Shown here piece after piece: positions 13,068-22,998 of a stretch of 64,000 nt of DNA. Origin of the DNA: Macrocybe gigantea. Lineage: Eukaryota; Basidiomycota; Agaricomycetes; Agaricales; Callistosporiaceae. Positions within the stretch are counted from its first letter, which is position 1. Every line of letters starts with the position of its first letter. The notes beneath the pieces were generated by a model. That model made no database searches. It had not been told where the DNA came from and was given only the letters and a program-made list of their open reading frames with translations. The DNA lies in contig SJRY01000095.1 in assembly GCA_011319805.1 (NCBI GenBank), forward strand, positions 17,755 to 81,754. The letters run 5' to 3'. The translations under genes and the position numbers were made by a program.

Positions 13068-14921
13068 GATGCGTCGGCCTCCGCATTACGCTGCGGGGAG
13101 GCATTAGGATGATTGCTACCTGATCGTTTGCGATCACGTACCAGCTTATAGTGTTCCTTGATCCAATCTGGATCAAAGCGATTTTTCCAGAAGGGACACT
13201 TCCGGTCGTTGGTGGAGTGGTCTCGGCTGCAGCTGAGATACTTAGGAGGATGAGGGCAGGGCTGGCCCGCCGGAGTAGCCTCGCGAGGAGGGTTAGCCTT
13301 GGGTCGAGCCTTGCAGCAAGACGCCAGGGTGCGATGGTGTTCCTTTCTGTGAGATTCCCCACAGATCGGACAGCGGAGAGATTGCTGGTTGCACTTCAAC
13401 GCAGAGTGCCCCCAGCGCCAGCAGTGTTCGCAAAGAGGAACTCCCGGCGAAGAGAGAGCGGCCTTGAATCGGCAACGCCAATTCCTGACCATAACTGTGC
13501 AATTGTCCAGAGCCTTTACGTTCTGGCCAGTTGACGTGTCTTCGATGTTGAACCAGACGGTTGCAGTATCGGAATTCTTGGAGTTGTGCATGACACGCGG
13601 TACCCCAATGAGAGTAATGAGATCCGAGAAGGAAGAGTCTCGGAGAATCTCGTAAGCCTGCCGGGCAGTGATAATGCTACCATCGGCATTGAAATAGGGG
13701 ACGTCGAGCAGTTTCAGATAAGAAACGCTCGTCAGAATTGCGAGCTCGACAGTAGATCCTGCCGGAGCACAGCGGAGAGCAGCCTCACGCAAAATGCTGA
13801 GGTCTTTCGGAGAAGCCACCCTCGTCATCAAGCAAGAGAACGAGGAGGCGGAATGATCCTGGATAGATTCGCACCGAATCCAGGACTTACCGGAGGTCAA
13901 CGCCCTATTAAGGGCATTAAGGAGAGCTCCGGCGGCAACAGAGTCATTGTCAGCCGGAAAAGAGTAACTGACCCGGACGTTACGACGGGACGGTCCATGA
14001 GAAGTGGACTTTGCCTTCTTCTTAGGTGGTCCAGACGGCTCCCGGTTGCTTCCTTTTGCAAGGAGACAATCTTCTCTGCGGGGAGGTGTGGGAATGTTTT
14101 TGCTAGGGCTACAATAGCCTCGGCAGGAGTATTGGCCGGTTGGGCCAGGGCTTGCGCATAGGAGCGCTTACCGGAAGATGGGCGAGTAGCCCTATTGACC
14201 GGAGGAGGCGGTCCACGTCCAGGAGTCCGGGAACGAGATCACGCGCGAGGGGGTGGAGGAGGGCGGTTTGGGTTCCGAGCCGGTCTCGGAGGAGGAGCGC
14301 CCTGATTCGAACGTGAGTCCTCCGGTCGCACTGTACCAGAGGGGGAGTGGTGAGTGGTGGGATCGGCAAAGCGAGTTGATTTCCCGCGCGAGGGAAGGTG
14401 CGCATTCACAATACTCTGCAAGCGCGCTCCGAGTTCATGCTGAGGTCCCTGAAGAGTAGGGATGGAGAACATGTTAACATCGCCAGCAGTAGCGACCAAG
14501 GCCGCAATACCCTCAGTGATGGCATATTGGTAGCCCGCCGGGATGGAGACAGATGCTTTGCCAACCTTGAGGATCCAATCCTTAAGGGCGGCGAGGGATT
14601 TGGTGGCGGCCTTCGCTTCACCGTGAAGGAACCGATGCCCTTCGGGAAAGATCGCAATACTGATAGAATTGTCATTATAAGCTGCCTCCGTGGACAGCAT
14701 CGACGGAGATGGAGGAACGGGGGGTTCGGTAGACCCAGTCCGATTCGAGGGGCCAGCGTCGTCGGTATCCATTAGACCATTGCCGCTTTGGAAGAGAAGG
14801 CTCCTGTCCCCCGAGGGGAAGGAGCAGGGGGTCGAGAGGGGCCTGAGGGGGTCCGCCCAGGGTGCGGATTTAGCAGTGGAGGCCCACCGCCGCCAACAAT
14901 GTTGAGCGGATCATCGCTCAT
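13064..14921 (-). pseudogene. LINE-A ORF1 (gag), copy 3
   Basis: The start ATG (MSDDPLN-type) is at 14921 and the TGA stop at 13064-13066 sits within the ATGA shared with ORF2. The last 278 residues (13064-13900) read without a break through the RNA-binding-like domain and all three knuckles: CEHCWRWGHSALKC, CPICGESH and CLSCSRDHSTNDRKC. The N-terminal half is split by frameshifts near 14045, 14240 and 14800. It retains LSTEAAYNDNSISIAIFPEG in 14239-14772. Confidence 0.82.
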
Positions 14922-16393
14922 TGAAAAACTCTAATAAATCGGTGGATTTTCAGCCGATTTTCGCGATTTTAAGAACGGGGAGTGCTCAAGGATGTGGTAT
15001 CCGGATCTACAACCTGATCAAAGATCGTCCCAAGTGTTGTCGCTGTAGAACGAGGAGTGCGATTTGTGAGAGTTGTTTACAGTTGTTTACAAGTGGGGGT
15101 TGTGGAAAGAGAAGCGTGAGCTCACGAGGAGGGTTGGCCTTAGGTCTTGCTTTGCAGCAAGACGTGAGAGTGTGGTGATGCTCCTTTCTATGGGATTCCC
15201 CACAGATCGGGCATCAGAGGGATTGCTGGTTAAACTTTAAGGTGGAGTGCCCCAACGCCAACACCGTTCACAGAGAGGTACTCCTGGTGAAGAAAGAGCA
15301 GTGCAGAACTGGCAGTGCCAGTTCCAGACCATAGCTGTGCAATTGTCAGAGCCTTGACATTCTGGCCAGTTGACATGTCCTCAATATTGAACCAAATGGT
15401 TGCAGTATCAGAATTCTTGGAGTTGCACATGATGCGTGGAACTCCAACAAGAGTGATGAGATCCAAGAACGAAGAGTCTCGGAGGATCTCATAGGCTTGC
15501 CAAGTGGTGATAACACTTCCATTGGCATTGAAGTATGGTATGTCAAGCAGTTTCACATAGGAAATGCTCATAGGAATAGCGAGCTCGACAGTAGATCCAG
15601 CTGGAGCACACTGGAGAGCAGCCTCGTGAAGAATGCCAAGGTCCTTGGTGATGCCGTGGCATACCTTTGTCATCAAACAAGAGAACGAGGAGGTGGAATG
15701 ATCCTGGATGGATTCATCAGATCCAGAATTTGCCAGCAGTCAGTCCTTGATTGAAGGCAGAGAGAAGAGTTCCAGTGGCAATAGAAACATTGTCCGCTGG
15801 GAAAGTGAAGGTCATCCTGACATTTTGTCAGGATGAGCCATGAGAAGTGGACTTCGCCTTCTTCTTAGGCAGCCCGGAGGACTCCCTGGTCACTTCCTTT
15901 TGCAAGGAAACAATATTTTCCACAGGGAGGTGCAGAAAGGTCTTTGCCAAAGCTACAATAGCTTCAGCAGGCATGTTGGCCAGTTGGGCCAGAGCTTGCA
16001 CATAAGAGCGCTTGCCAGCAATAGGGCGAGTGGCCCTATTGACAGGAGGAGGCAGTCCACGACCCGGAGTTCGGGAGCGGGACCACAGTTGTGGTGGAGG
16101 GGGGCGGTTTGGATTCCGAGGCGGTCTTGGAGGGCAGGTGCCCATGTTCAATCGAGAGTCTTCTGGATGTACAGTACCAGAAGGAGAGGTGTGAGGGTCA
16201 GCAAACGGAGTCACCTTTCCATGAGAGGGGAGGTGAGCATTGACAATTTCTTGCAAATGCCTTCTGAGGGGGTGCTGAGGTCTGTCAAGCGTAGAGATGG
16301 AGAACATGTTGACGTTGCTGGCACTGCTGACCAGAGTCGCAATGCTCTCAGTGATAGCATATTGATATCCCACCGGGATGGAGACAGACAGGC

Positions 16394-17811
16394 CACCTCT
16401 TTCCACAACACCTATTTGTAAACAAGTATAAACAACTCACCGCCATTGTCTCTATCACTCTACACTGTCATCGACTGGGCTGATCTCATATCAAGTTGCA
16501 GACCCGAGTTCTACATACTCTTGAGCACCTTCATCTTTCATATCGCGAAAATCAGCTGAAAATCAACCGACCTACCAGAGCTTTTTCTATAAGCAATGAC
16601 CTGCTTAATATTGTTGGTGGCAGTGGCCATGCACCGCTCAACCCGCACCCTGGATGGCCCTCTGCTGGCCCATCCCGTTCCCCCGCTCCTCCTCCCCCGT
16701 CGGGGAATGCGAGCCTCCTCTTCCAAGGTGGCAATGGTCTCATGGATACCGACGACACCAACCCCTCTAACGCAGGAGGGCCTACCATACCTTCTGCTCC
16801 TCCCTCTCCATCGATCCTGTCCACTGAGGCAGCGTACAATGACAATGCTATTGGCATCGTGATCTTCCCCGAAGGGGATCGGTTCCTTCACAGTGAAGCT
16901 AAGGCCACAGCTGAATCTCTCATTGCCCTCAAGGCTTGGATCTTGAAGGTCAGCTCTTCCTCCATCTCCATCCTGGCAGGATATCAATATGCTATCACCA
17001 AGGACATTGCGACTCTGGTCAGCAGTGCAGGCGATGTCAATATGTTTTCCGTCTCTATGCTTGATGGGCATTTGCAAGAAATTGTCAATGCCCACCTTCC
17101 CTCTCGTGGAAAGGTGACTTGTTTCGCCGACCCTCACACCTCTCCTTCTGGCACTGTATGTCCAGAAGACTCTCCCTCGAACATGGGCACTCGCCCTCCG
17201 AGACCGCCTCAGAACCCGAACTGCCCCCCTCTGCTACAACCGTGGTCCCGCTCCTGAACCCCGGATCATGGTCCGCCCCCTCCTGTCAATAGGGCTACCT
17301 GCCCTGCTGCTGGCAAACGCTCGTATGTGCAAGCCTTGGCCCAACCAGCCAATACTCCCGCCGAAGCTATCATAGCTTTGGCAAAGACATTCCTGCACCT
17401 CTCCGCAGAAAAGATTGTCTCCTTGCAAAAGGAAGTGACCAGGGAGTCTTCCAGACTGTCCAAGAAGAAGGCGAAGTCCACTTCCCATGGCCTATCCCTA
17501 TGTAATGTCAGGGTGTCCTTTACTTTCCCAGCAGACAATGTGTCTGTTGCCACTGGGACTCTTCTCTCTGCCTTCAATCGAGGGCTGACTACGGCCAGGG
17601 CTTTCCAGATGTTGGGCAACTCTGTGCGAGGACTATCCCCTCAACAGAAGCGCATCCTCTACCTGTCGTGCGCGCGTCCTATCGCGACGTATGGCTGTTT
17701 GTTATGGAACTTCAACAGTATGCACAATGTCACACTGTTGAAGCAACTACACCAGATGCAGTGTAAAGCTTGCATCTGGATCAATGGTCAGTTCTGCACC
17801 ACTCCGGAGGG
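16394..17811 (+). mobile_element. LINE subfamily B copy (plus strand), gag fused to late RT, cut by an LTR
   Basis: The 5' UTR (about 16394-16588) aligns with the LINE-A 5' end (ctctttccacaac, then atcgcgaaaatc). gag follows at 16589-17590. The sequence then jumps into late RT (TTARAFQMLGNSVRGLSPQQK) until the Copia LTR at 17812. The gag start codon is ATA (16589-16591) instead of ATG, though an in-frame upstream ATG exists at 16496. Protein divergence matches the neighbouring minus-strand LINE-B, so the two share a subfamily. The 3' half is absent. Confidence 0.8.
16496..17811 (+). pseudogene. LINE-B gag::RT chimeric ORF
   Basis: The open frame at 16496-17257 covers the gag N-terminus (SNDLLNIVGG, AAYNDNAIGIVIFPEG). 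A frameshift or stop occurs near 17257. The frame 17327-17811 carries KTFLHLSAEKIVSLQKE, KKKAKSTSHG and FPADNVSVATGTLLSAFNRG. It then continues without a break into TTARAFQMLGNSVRGL and IWINGQFCTTPEG of the RT thumb region. The switch at 17587-17592 (gactac) falls where gag and RT share similar sequence. About 3.3 kb of element (gag C-terminus, endonuclease and most of RT) is missing. Confidence 0.75.
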
Positions 17812-18214
17812 TGTTAAAACTAGGCACAGGGAACACTCTGGATGAGCCTTAGAACCTAGAAGTCCTGAGTGAGAACACTAGTAATTGAGTTATGTACAAG
17901 TACTTGCCTAGAAGTCCTGAGTGAGAACACTGGGGACTTCAAGGCGCTCTGTGCTACCTATATATACGTGTAGAAGGCTGTGTGCGCAGCCATAGGCTGC
18001 GCATTGCTGCGGGCACAGCTGTAGGCTGTGCACTGCTGCAGACACAGCCATTTACTACGCATTACTGCGCGCACAGCTTGTGCTGTGCATTGCTGCGGAT
18101 GCAGCCACAGGCTGCGCATTGCTGCGCACACAGCTATAGGCTGTGTGCATTGCTAGGCGCATAGCCTGGGTCCTGTCCTATGCACAAGTCCGGACAGGAG
18201 GGGCATTTCTAACA
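17812..18214 (-). mobile_element. Copia LTR, inverted relative to the Copia at 20353
   Basis: It runs TGTTAAAACTAGG to CATTTCTAACA, the reverse complement of the LTR at 20353-20756 with a few differences. The left flank is LINE-B and the right flank is a fragment shared with the 1.2-kb unit, then DIRS-like DNA. I find no 5-bp duplication, so it is probably a rearranged solo LTR. It contains a tandem array (about 17985-18160) of roughly 29-bp units built on GCACAGCC..GGCTGTGCATTGCTGC. It also has a 25-bp direct repeat (cctagaagtcctgagtgaga and following bases) near 17868 and 17910. Confidence 0.85.
17985..18160. repeat. About six tandem 29-bp units inside the Copia LTR
   Basis: Units alternate CACAGCC-type and GGCTGTGCATTGCTGCG-type halves, so each is partly palindromic. 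The same array is at about 20405-20580 in the other LTR. It lies 5' of the LTR midpoint on the element strand, consistent with a U3 enhancer-like array. Confidence 0.75.
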
Positions 18215-18280
18215 CATGTGCCAGCTGCTTAGTCACATGACCAAGTCACCTCCCTTATGAGAACAACTATCACAAGTCCA
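18215..18280. repeat. 66-bp relic matching the 1.2-kb retroposon unit
   Basis: The stretch gccagctgcttagtcacatg and the following accaagtcacctccct matches 27498-27560 of the 1.2-kb unit in the same orientation. It lies directly beside the Copia LTR end. No other part of the unit is recognisable here. Confidence 0.7.
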
Positions 18281-18434
18281 GATTCGATTGTGCTTGCTAA
18301 CACTGCTCATGTGATGAGCTGTGAGTTGGGCCGAGGCAGAGCATTAGCTCGGCCAGGTACATGAAGTGAGAGCCGCTCACCCAATGACTACCCGCGGCTT
18401 GACACGAGCCGCAAGCCCAACCACCATGCTGTGT

Positions 18435-19560
18435 TCAGGTCTGCGCAATGTTTGTTAGGTGACGAGATGCCACCTGTTCAAAGGCTCGGATGTAGGCTTC
18501 ATAGGCCAGAGATCTCCAGCATCTGGCGAGGCACACTATTTCAGGGTCAACCTTCTGAGCAAGATAAAAGGAGGCGCTCCCAATGCGGAAGGAATGCCCA
18601 AACAGGGAGCCAAAACCATGGCTTGACAGGATGGAATTGATACGGAGTAAGGCCTTGGTCTTGACCATTGGCCGAATGCTACCTTTGCTGTCAGCCTATG
18701 AGAATAAAGGGTCATTGGGTCCTGCTGGCACAACTCTCGCAAGGTTGGTCAGGGCATCCAGGGGGCAAAGTCCCTGTTGGCATGTTAGAAAGACATTTTG
18801 AGTCTCTCCAGTGGCAGCAGTTTTAGCACAAGGGAGGTCCAGGCGGGCATACTCCTGATGTTTTCGGTCCTTCCCAAAGAATGCATTCTGGCATGTTAGA
18901 TGTAGCCGCGTGCTGAAACTGGCTCGCGACTTCACTGACACCTCTCCAAAACGCATCATGCCCCAAAATGCACAGGCGGCCATGGCTCAGATGCAGGCAT
19001 CGAAGCCTTGGTTGAGGTCCAGAGAGGCCTTTAAGGCTGCTAGCATTGGGAGCATGATTGGAGACCGGATTGGCCGCTTCCGCTGCCCTTGGATGTTGTC
19101 AAGACTACGAAGTGACTAGTTGATGCGCTCGTGGTCTGCAGAAGAGAGTGGCTCTGGCCAACCTTGTGCAATGTGCCAAGCTCACACTGCGGATAGATAT
19201 TTTTGACCACCCACATGGAAACTGGCTCGAAATGAGTCACTCTGGCCAGTGACGGGTCAATTACTTCTGGATTTGTTGATGCCCAAAGGCAGAAGGAATG
19301 AAGAATCACAAAGGAGGGTGGGAGGCGGTCAGCTTCAGGAATCGAGAAAAGGTCACAAAAAATGTGGAACTTGCGCAGTCTGGCACCATAACTAGCTGTG
19401 TCCCTTAGCGAAGACCAGGAGGCAATCTGTGCAATTCTCTGTACAGCTGGGTGTGTAATTGTGCTGGGAGGTGGTGAGTTAGTGCCTCGCCACAGGAAGA
19501 GATGCTGGTTGGCTGGGCAGTCCGGGCGAAGAGCCGATGGATGCAGCTCGAGATGGGGCT
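18435..19560 (-). pseudogene. Tyrosine recombinase of DIRS-like element
   Basis: The N-terminal SAM-like part is in 19210-19530 (WSSLRDTASYGARLRKFHIF, CDLFSIPEADRLPPSF). The catalytic part follows in 18696-18983 (FWGMMRFGEVSVKSR, first catalytic Arg) and 18435-18668. The latter holds GHSFRIGSASFYLAQKVDPE (His-x-x-Arg) and YEAYIRAFE, with a candidate nucleophilic Tyr. All four catalytic residue types can be assigned, but the segments lie in different frames, so at least two frameshifts exist. Expected role: site-specific insertion of a circular cDNA. Confidence 0.75.
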
Positions 19561-19596
19561 CTCCTACAGTCTGGTGTCTGTGCACGCTGGATACCA

Positions 19597-20352
19597 TCAT
19601 GGCCATGATCTTAGTCGGCCTACTAAGTGAGGTGGTAAGGGAATGTTGATTTGCCACGATGCTGATGGGAAGTTTCTGAGAAAGGCCAGGATGTCTCCCT
19701 GAGACAGGGCATCCGCAATGTTCTGATGCGTTGGCATCCATAACGGCTCGAGATTGACTAGGAGCTGGGCTTGGAGGAGGTAGATGTGCTTGAGAATTTT
19801 GTTCGTCTCGCGGCTGCACAATCGGCCTTTGGTGAGGACTGTCACCACCCCAGAATTGTCGGAATGGACTAGAAAGGCACCCGGCTTCAGAACGCCAAGC
19901 TATAGGGCCATGCATAGGCCCAACTCGACAGCGACAGCCTCTGCTCAGCCAATGTCGAAGGTTTGCTTGGGGCCTACAGTGAAACCTGGGGCCCATGACC
20001 ATACTGCCCAGGCTGAGCCGAGCACCACCCCCACACCAAAGGAGGTGCTGGTGTCACCCCACCAACCAATGTCGAATGGCGCAGATGGTGTGAGGGGCCG
20101 CGAGTTTGGCAGTGAGGCTAGGAGAAAACGGATCCAAGAGAGGTCAGCTAAGACCGCTGGCGAGGGGGTTAGCCTTGATCGGGTGAATGTAAATGAGGAT
20201 GAAAACCAGGAGATAGCACCCAAGAAAGGCCGTATCAGACAAAAGATACACGAGAGGTGGACTAACTTGCCGTGAAGGCTCGCGGCCTCTTTCATACTTA
20301 CACGGGCCTCGGAAGCTAGCCAGCTGTCCAGGAGTTCCTTGACTCTGGCTAC
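19597..20352 (-). pseudogene. DIRS-like RT C-terminus and RNase H domain
   Basis: On 19945-20352 the protein reads RVKELLDSWLASEARVSMKE, ASLHGKLVHLSCIF and FDIGWWGDTSTSFGVGVVLG. This is the RT connection followed by the first RNase H strand (D-x-S-type). A TGA and a TAG interrupt the frame near 19950 and 19900. It continues as VHSDNSGVVTVLTKGRLCSR and MPTHQNIADALSQGD (19597-19860), typical of the RNase H end in DIRS and related elements. Two in-frame stops and loss of the catalytic RT region upstream make it non-functional. Confidence 0.75.
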
Positions 20353-20756
20353 TGTTAAGAAATGCCCCTCCTGTCCGGACTTGTGCATAGGACAGGACCC
20401 AGGCTATGCGCCTAGCAATGCACACAGCCTATGGCTGTGTGCGCAGCAATGCGCAGCCTGTGGCTGCGTCCGCAGCAATGCACAGCACAAGCTGTGTGTG
20501 CAGTAATGCGCAGTAAATGGCTGTGTGCGCAGCAGTGCACAGTCTACAGCTGTGCCCGCAGCAATGCGCAGCCTATGGCTGCGCACACAGCCTTCTACAC
20601 GTATATATAGGTAGTACAGAGCGCCTTGAAGTCCCCAGTGTTCTCACTCAGGACTTCTAGGCAAGTACTTGTACATAACTCAATTACTAGTGTTCTCACT
20701 CAGGACTTCTAGGTTCTAAGGCTCGTCCCGAGTGTTCCCTGTGCCTAGTTTTAACA
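20353..20756 (+). repeat. 5' LTR of Copia element, 404 bp
   Basis: It begins TGTTAAGAAATG and ends AGTTTTAACA. A ctatatatac-type TATA stretch (near 20595 on the opposite strand and in the shared LTR sequence) and the 29-bp tandem array are inside. The left flank is DIRS-like RT sequence. Confidence 0.9.
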
Positions 20757-20773
20757 GGTTATGGGCCCCGGCC
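20757..20773 (+). promoter_or_regulatory. Primer binding site complementary to the tRNA-iMet anticodon arm
   Basis: GGTTATGGGCCCCGGCC follows the LTR without a gap. Its reverse complement matches the anticodon arm of initiator Met tRNA (GGGCYCAUAACC), not the tRNA 3' end. This is the half-tRNA priming pattern known from Drosophila copia. Confidence 0.75.
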
Positions 20774-21244
20774 TCTAACAGCCTTATCAGACATACACCA
20801 AGAGTCCGGATTTCCTTCCATCTTTCCCCTTCCTTGACTGTACTAGCCTGGAGTTCACTGTCCTTATAGGGTGTGTGTCTAAGTTTAGTAGTTAGGAGCA
20901 CCAACTGTTGGGACTGGTCTTCATTTGAAGCAGTCTTTACTCCACCAGTAGAAAACCAGGTAGTCATTCCTGTGACTCTGGGGTTAGGCCTTTGTGCTGA
21001 CAACTGGGTGCTCAGTAGATAGCCTTTTTACTTTACTTAAGTAGACCAAGGGCACTTTCAGTAGCTAGACCTTTCTTGACACACACTCTCCTGAGGGCAA
21101 GGCCAGTAGCACAGTCCTTCTGTTGTGGAACCCTGCCCAAGCAAGAGGATTGTGGTTGTATTCCCAACCTCCCATTATTCCATTCCATTCCATCTCCTTG
21201 CCTCTATCCCTTTGCCATCTCCCTGCCTCTAGCATTTTGCCATC

Positions 21245-22079
21245 ATGTCTTCCTCTACCTCCATGCCTTCATTCACCAAACTCAACTCCACCAACTATCC
21301 TACTTGGTCTGGAGAAATGGAGGCTTGGCTCAGAGCCTGTGGCCTTTGGAGGATTGTCTCTGGTTCAAATCCAAGACCAGTAGACTCCACTTCTGCTGAA
21401 GCATGGGACCTAAAGTCAGACAAAGCAGCTGGCCAGCTCTACCTTATGGTGGAGCAGGAACAAAGAATTCATTTCCATGGGATTAAAGATGATCCTGTGA
21501 AGATGTGGGCTGCTTTGGAAAAGGTCCATCTTCAAAAGAAGCCTGGCTCTAGGTTCAATGCCTATGATGATCTCTTCTCTATCAGGAAGAAGGAGGATGA
21601 AACTCTGCAATCCCTTATGAACAGAGTTGAGGACTATCTGGTCAAAATTCAAAATCTTCGCCCAGCAGACTTCACTCTATCTAGCCTAGATAGTGAACTT
21701 GCTTCCATGGCCTTGATCAGAGCTCTTCCTGAGGAGTACAACTCCTTTGTCTCCTCCCTCCTTCTTCATGACAAGCTTGACAAAGACACTATCAAACAAG
21801 CCTTTGTTACTGAAGAGATCCAAAGGACTAGAAGATCTGCTGATGCTGCAGAGTCTGCCTTAAAGGCCACCACCACTTCTTCCCATTCCTCCAATTCATC
21901 TAAACAGAAGAACTCCAACTCTAATACATCACAGAAAAAGGACAAAACATGCGGATTCTGTGGTCTGGATCACTTCTGGAGGAATTGCCAACTTTACAAG
22001 GAGGCTCAAAAGGTGGCTAGGCAAAAGACTAAAGGGCAGGAGCAAGCCAACAAGGCTACAGAGTCTGAAGTAACCGAAT
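21245..22079 (+). CDS. Copia gag (truncated)
   Basis: The ATG at 21245 begins MSSSTSMPSFTKLNSTNYPT, a typical Copia gag start (KLNGTNYxxW). The retrotran_gag core follows: WRIVSGSNPRP, IKDDPVKMWAALEKVHLQK, LMNRVEDYLVKIQNLRPADF and LIRALPEEYNSFVSSLL. The zinc knuckle CGFCGLDHFWRNC is at about 21950-21990 and a KTKGQEQANKATESEV linker leads out. The Copia reading then ends at the LINE junction (about 22080). The frame happens to continue into LINE ORF2 (WKWAIQVEAHEF to the stop at 22598-22600), giving a chance gag-LINE fusion ORF of 451 codons. The normal continuation into protease is absent. Confidence 0.88.
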
Positions 22080-22967
22080 TTTGGAAGTGGGCAATACAAG
22101 TCGAGGCTCACGAGTTCACTCGAAGCCTGAACATTCCTCTGGGGCTTCATCCCCTTTATACCACCGATGGCCTTCGAAGGGAGGCTGACGATGATATGCA
22201 TAGCACTTGGTTCCAGAATTCTGGGAACAAGAAATATATTGGTGCTTCCACTTTTCGTTTTCACGAAGCAGGAAAGCCAAATTCCTATGAATGCCCCTCT
22301 CGGAAGAGAATGGGCTTCATGAAGTTAGTGACAGATAATGAGCTTTACGCTCGCTGCTCACGTCTTGCATGCGGCCACGCTCCGATCAATGCGTATCGGG
22401 CACGGTTTAATTTTGTCGAGCGCGATTTATGCTCTTGCGGACGAGGGGCTGAGGACTCCGTCCACGTCATGACTCAGTGCCGTAACTGGCACAGACCAAC
22501 CGAATGCCAGTTTGACGCCTTTGTGCATCACTGGTTCATTAAGTACCTGACATCTAATAAGGCTGCAGGTGCTTTTATTCCGGATCCAGGCGGCGGGTGA
22601 CTGCCGTTCTGTAGCGGAGATCGTCCGGGGCAACCTGGACAATCTTAAAACAGTTGGGTCAGTGACCGAAGCACTGACCAAGTGGTATGCGAATCGCAAA
22701 CTCTGCAACAGCATTGTTATAGGTCCTTTTGGACCTTTTACGTGGAATTGACCACAGCCGGCCCTCTGGGTTGGGGGACAGTGCTCGAGTGAGTGAGTAT
22801 GCATGAGCTCGAGTCCCATAGCTCGAGCGCGGGCATGAGAGAACAGGGCAGTGCAGCCCTCTATGTATCTTCCTTCAGTCTGGTTTGCCTCGGACTAGTC
22901 ATATTTATAGTAGGTACCTTGGTGTATTTACAAGCGGACTGCCACTGTGCACCGCTATATAAATTGT

Positions 22968-22998
<31 letters not shown>
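22080..22998 (+). mobile_element. 5'-truncated LINE-A (copy 6) inside Copia
   Basis: It holds only the last 170 codons of ORF2 (end of RNase H, C-terminal CSCGRG motif), the 3' UTR hairpin (near 22722) and a 25-nt A run (22974-22998). Copia resumes directly after the A run at a point well downstream in pol. No target-site duplication is visible, so the insertion was accompanied by loss of target sequence. Confidence 0.9.

Larger units (their letters stand above)
10693..15116 (-). mobile_element. LINE-A copy 3, inserted in LINE-B, with RT internally deleted
   Basis: The T run at 10693-10715 is the poly(A) end and the 5' end is at about 15116 (gagaagcg). The flanking duplication is ctcacaaggaggg (10680-10692) and ctcacgaggaggg (15121-15133), one mismatch. 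The element is 4.4 kb instead of 6.35 kb because about 1.9 kb covering RT is missing. The 5' UTR, ORF1, endonuclease, RNase H tail and 3' UTR hairpin are present. Confidence 0.9.
1..16393 (-). mobile_element. Old diverged LINE, subfamily B, split into pieces by three later insertions
   Basis: The non-nested pieces are about 1-935, 7289-7476, 7797-10692 and 15117-16393. Read on the minus strand they give one element in order: gag, endonuclease, RT, RNase H and C-terminal Cys/His motif. The window starts in its 3' region, so its 3' UTR and poly(A) lie outside. It is interrupted by LINE-A (936-7288), a gypsy solo LTR (7477-7796) and a second LINE-A (10693-15116). Its protein differs clearly from the LINE-A copies (for example ASNVNMFSISTL against AGDVNMFSVPTL) and it carries many frameshifts and stops. 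It is therefore an older, separate subfamily. On the right it ends inside gag at about 16393, head to head with another subfamily B copy. Confidence 0.85.
18281..20352 (-). mobile_element. DIRS-like tyrosine-recombinase retrotransposon, 3' part
   Basis: On the minus strand it carries the end of RT, an RNase H-like domain and a tyrosine recombinase. The upstream part is cut at 20352 by the Copia LTR. Matching gag and RT-start sequence in the same orientation lies at 27715-29490, so the two are probably halves of one element. DIRS elements integrate by recombination, not with an integrase. The 18281-18434 stretch downstream of the recombinase has no recognised feature. I did not identify split terminal repeats. 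Confidence 0.75.

Noticed and set aside
16394..17811. Twin-primed inversion of a single LINE-B
   Set aside because: The inverted part overlaps the same gag region as the minus-strand part but with many amino-acid differences, so they are separate copies.
17981..18170. CRISPR-like or satellite array
   Set aside because: The units are contiguous with no spacers and occur only inside the two Copia LTRs.
21245..22600. A genuine 451-residue gag-RNase H fusion protein
   Set aside because: The junction is a LINE 5' truncation point followed by LINE 3' UTR and poly(A), so the open frame is coincidental.
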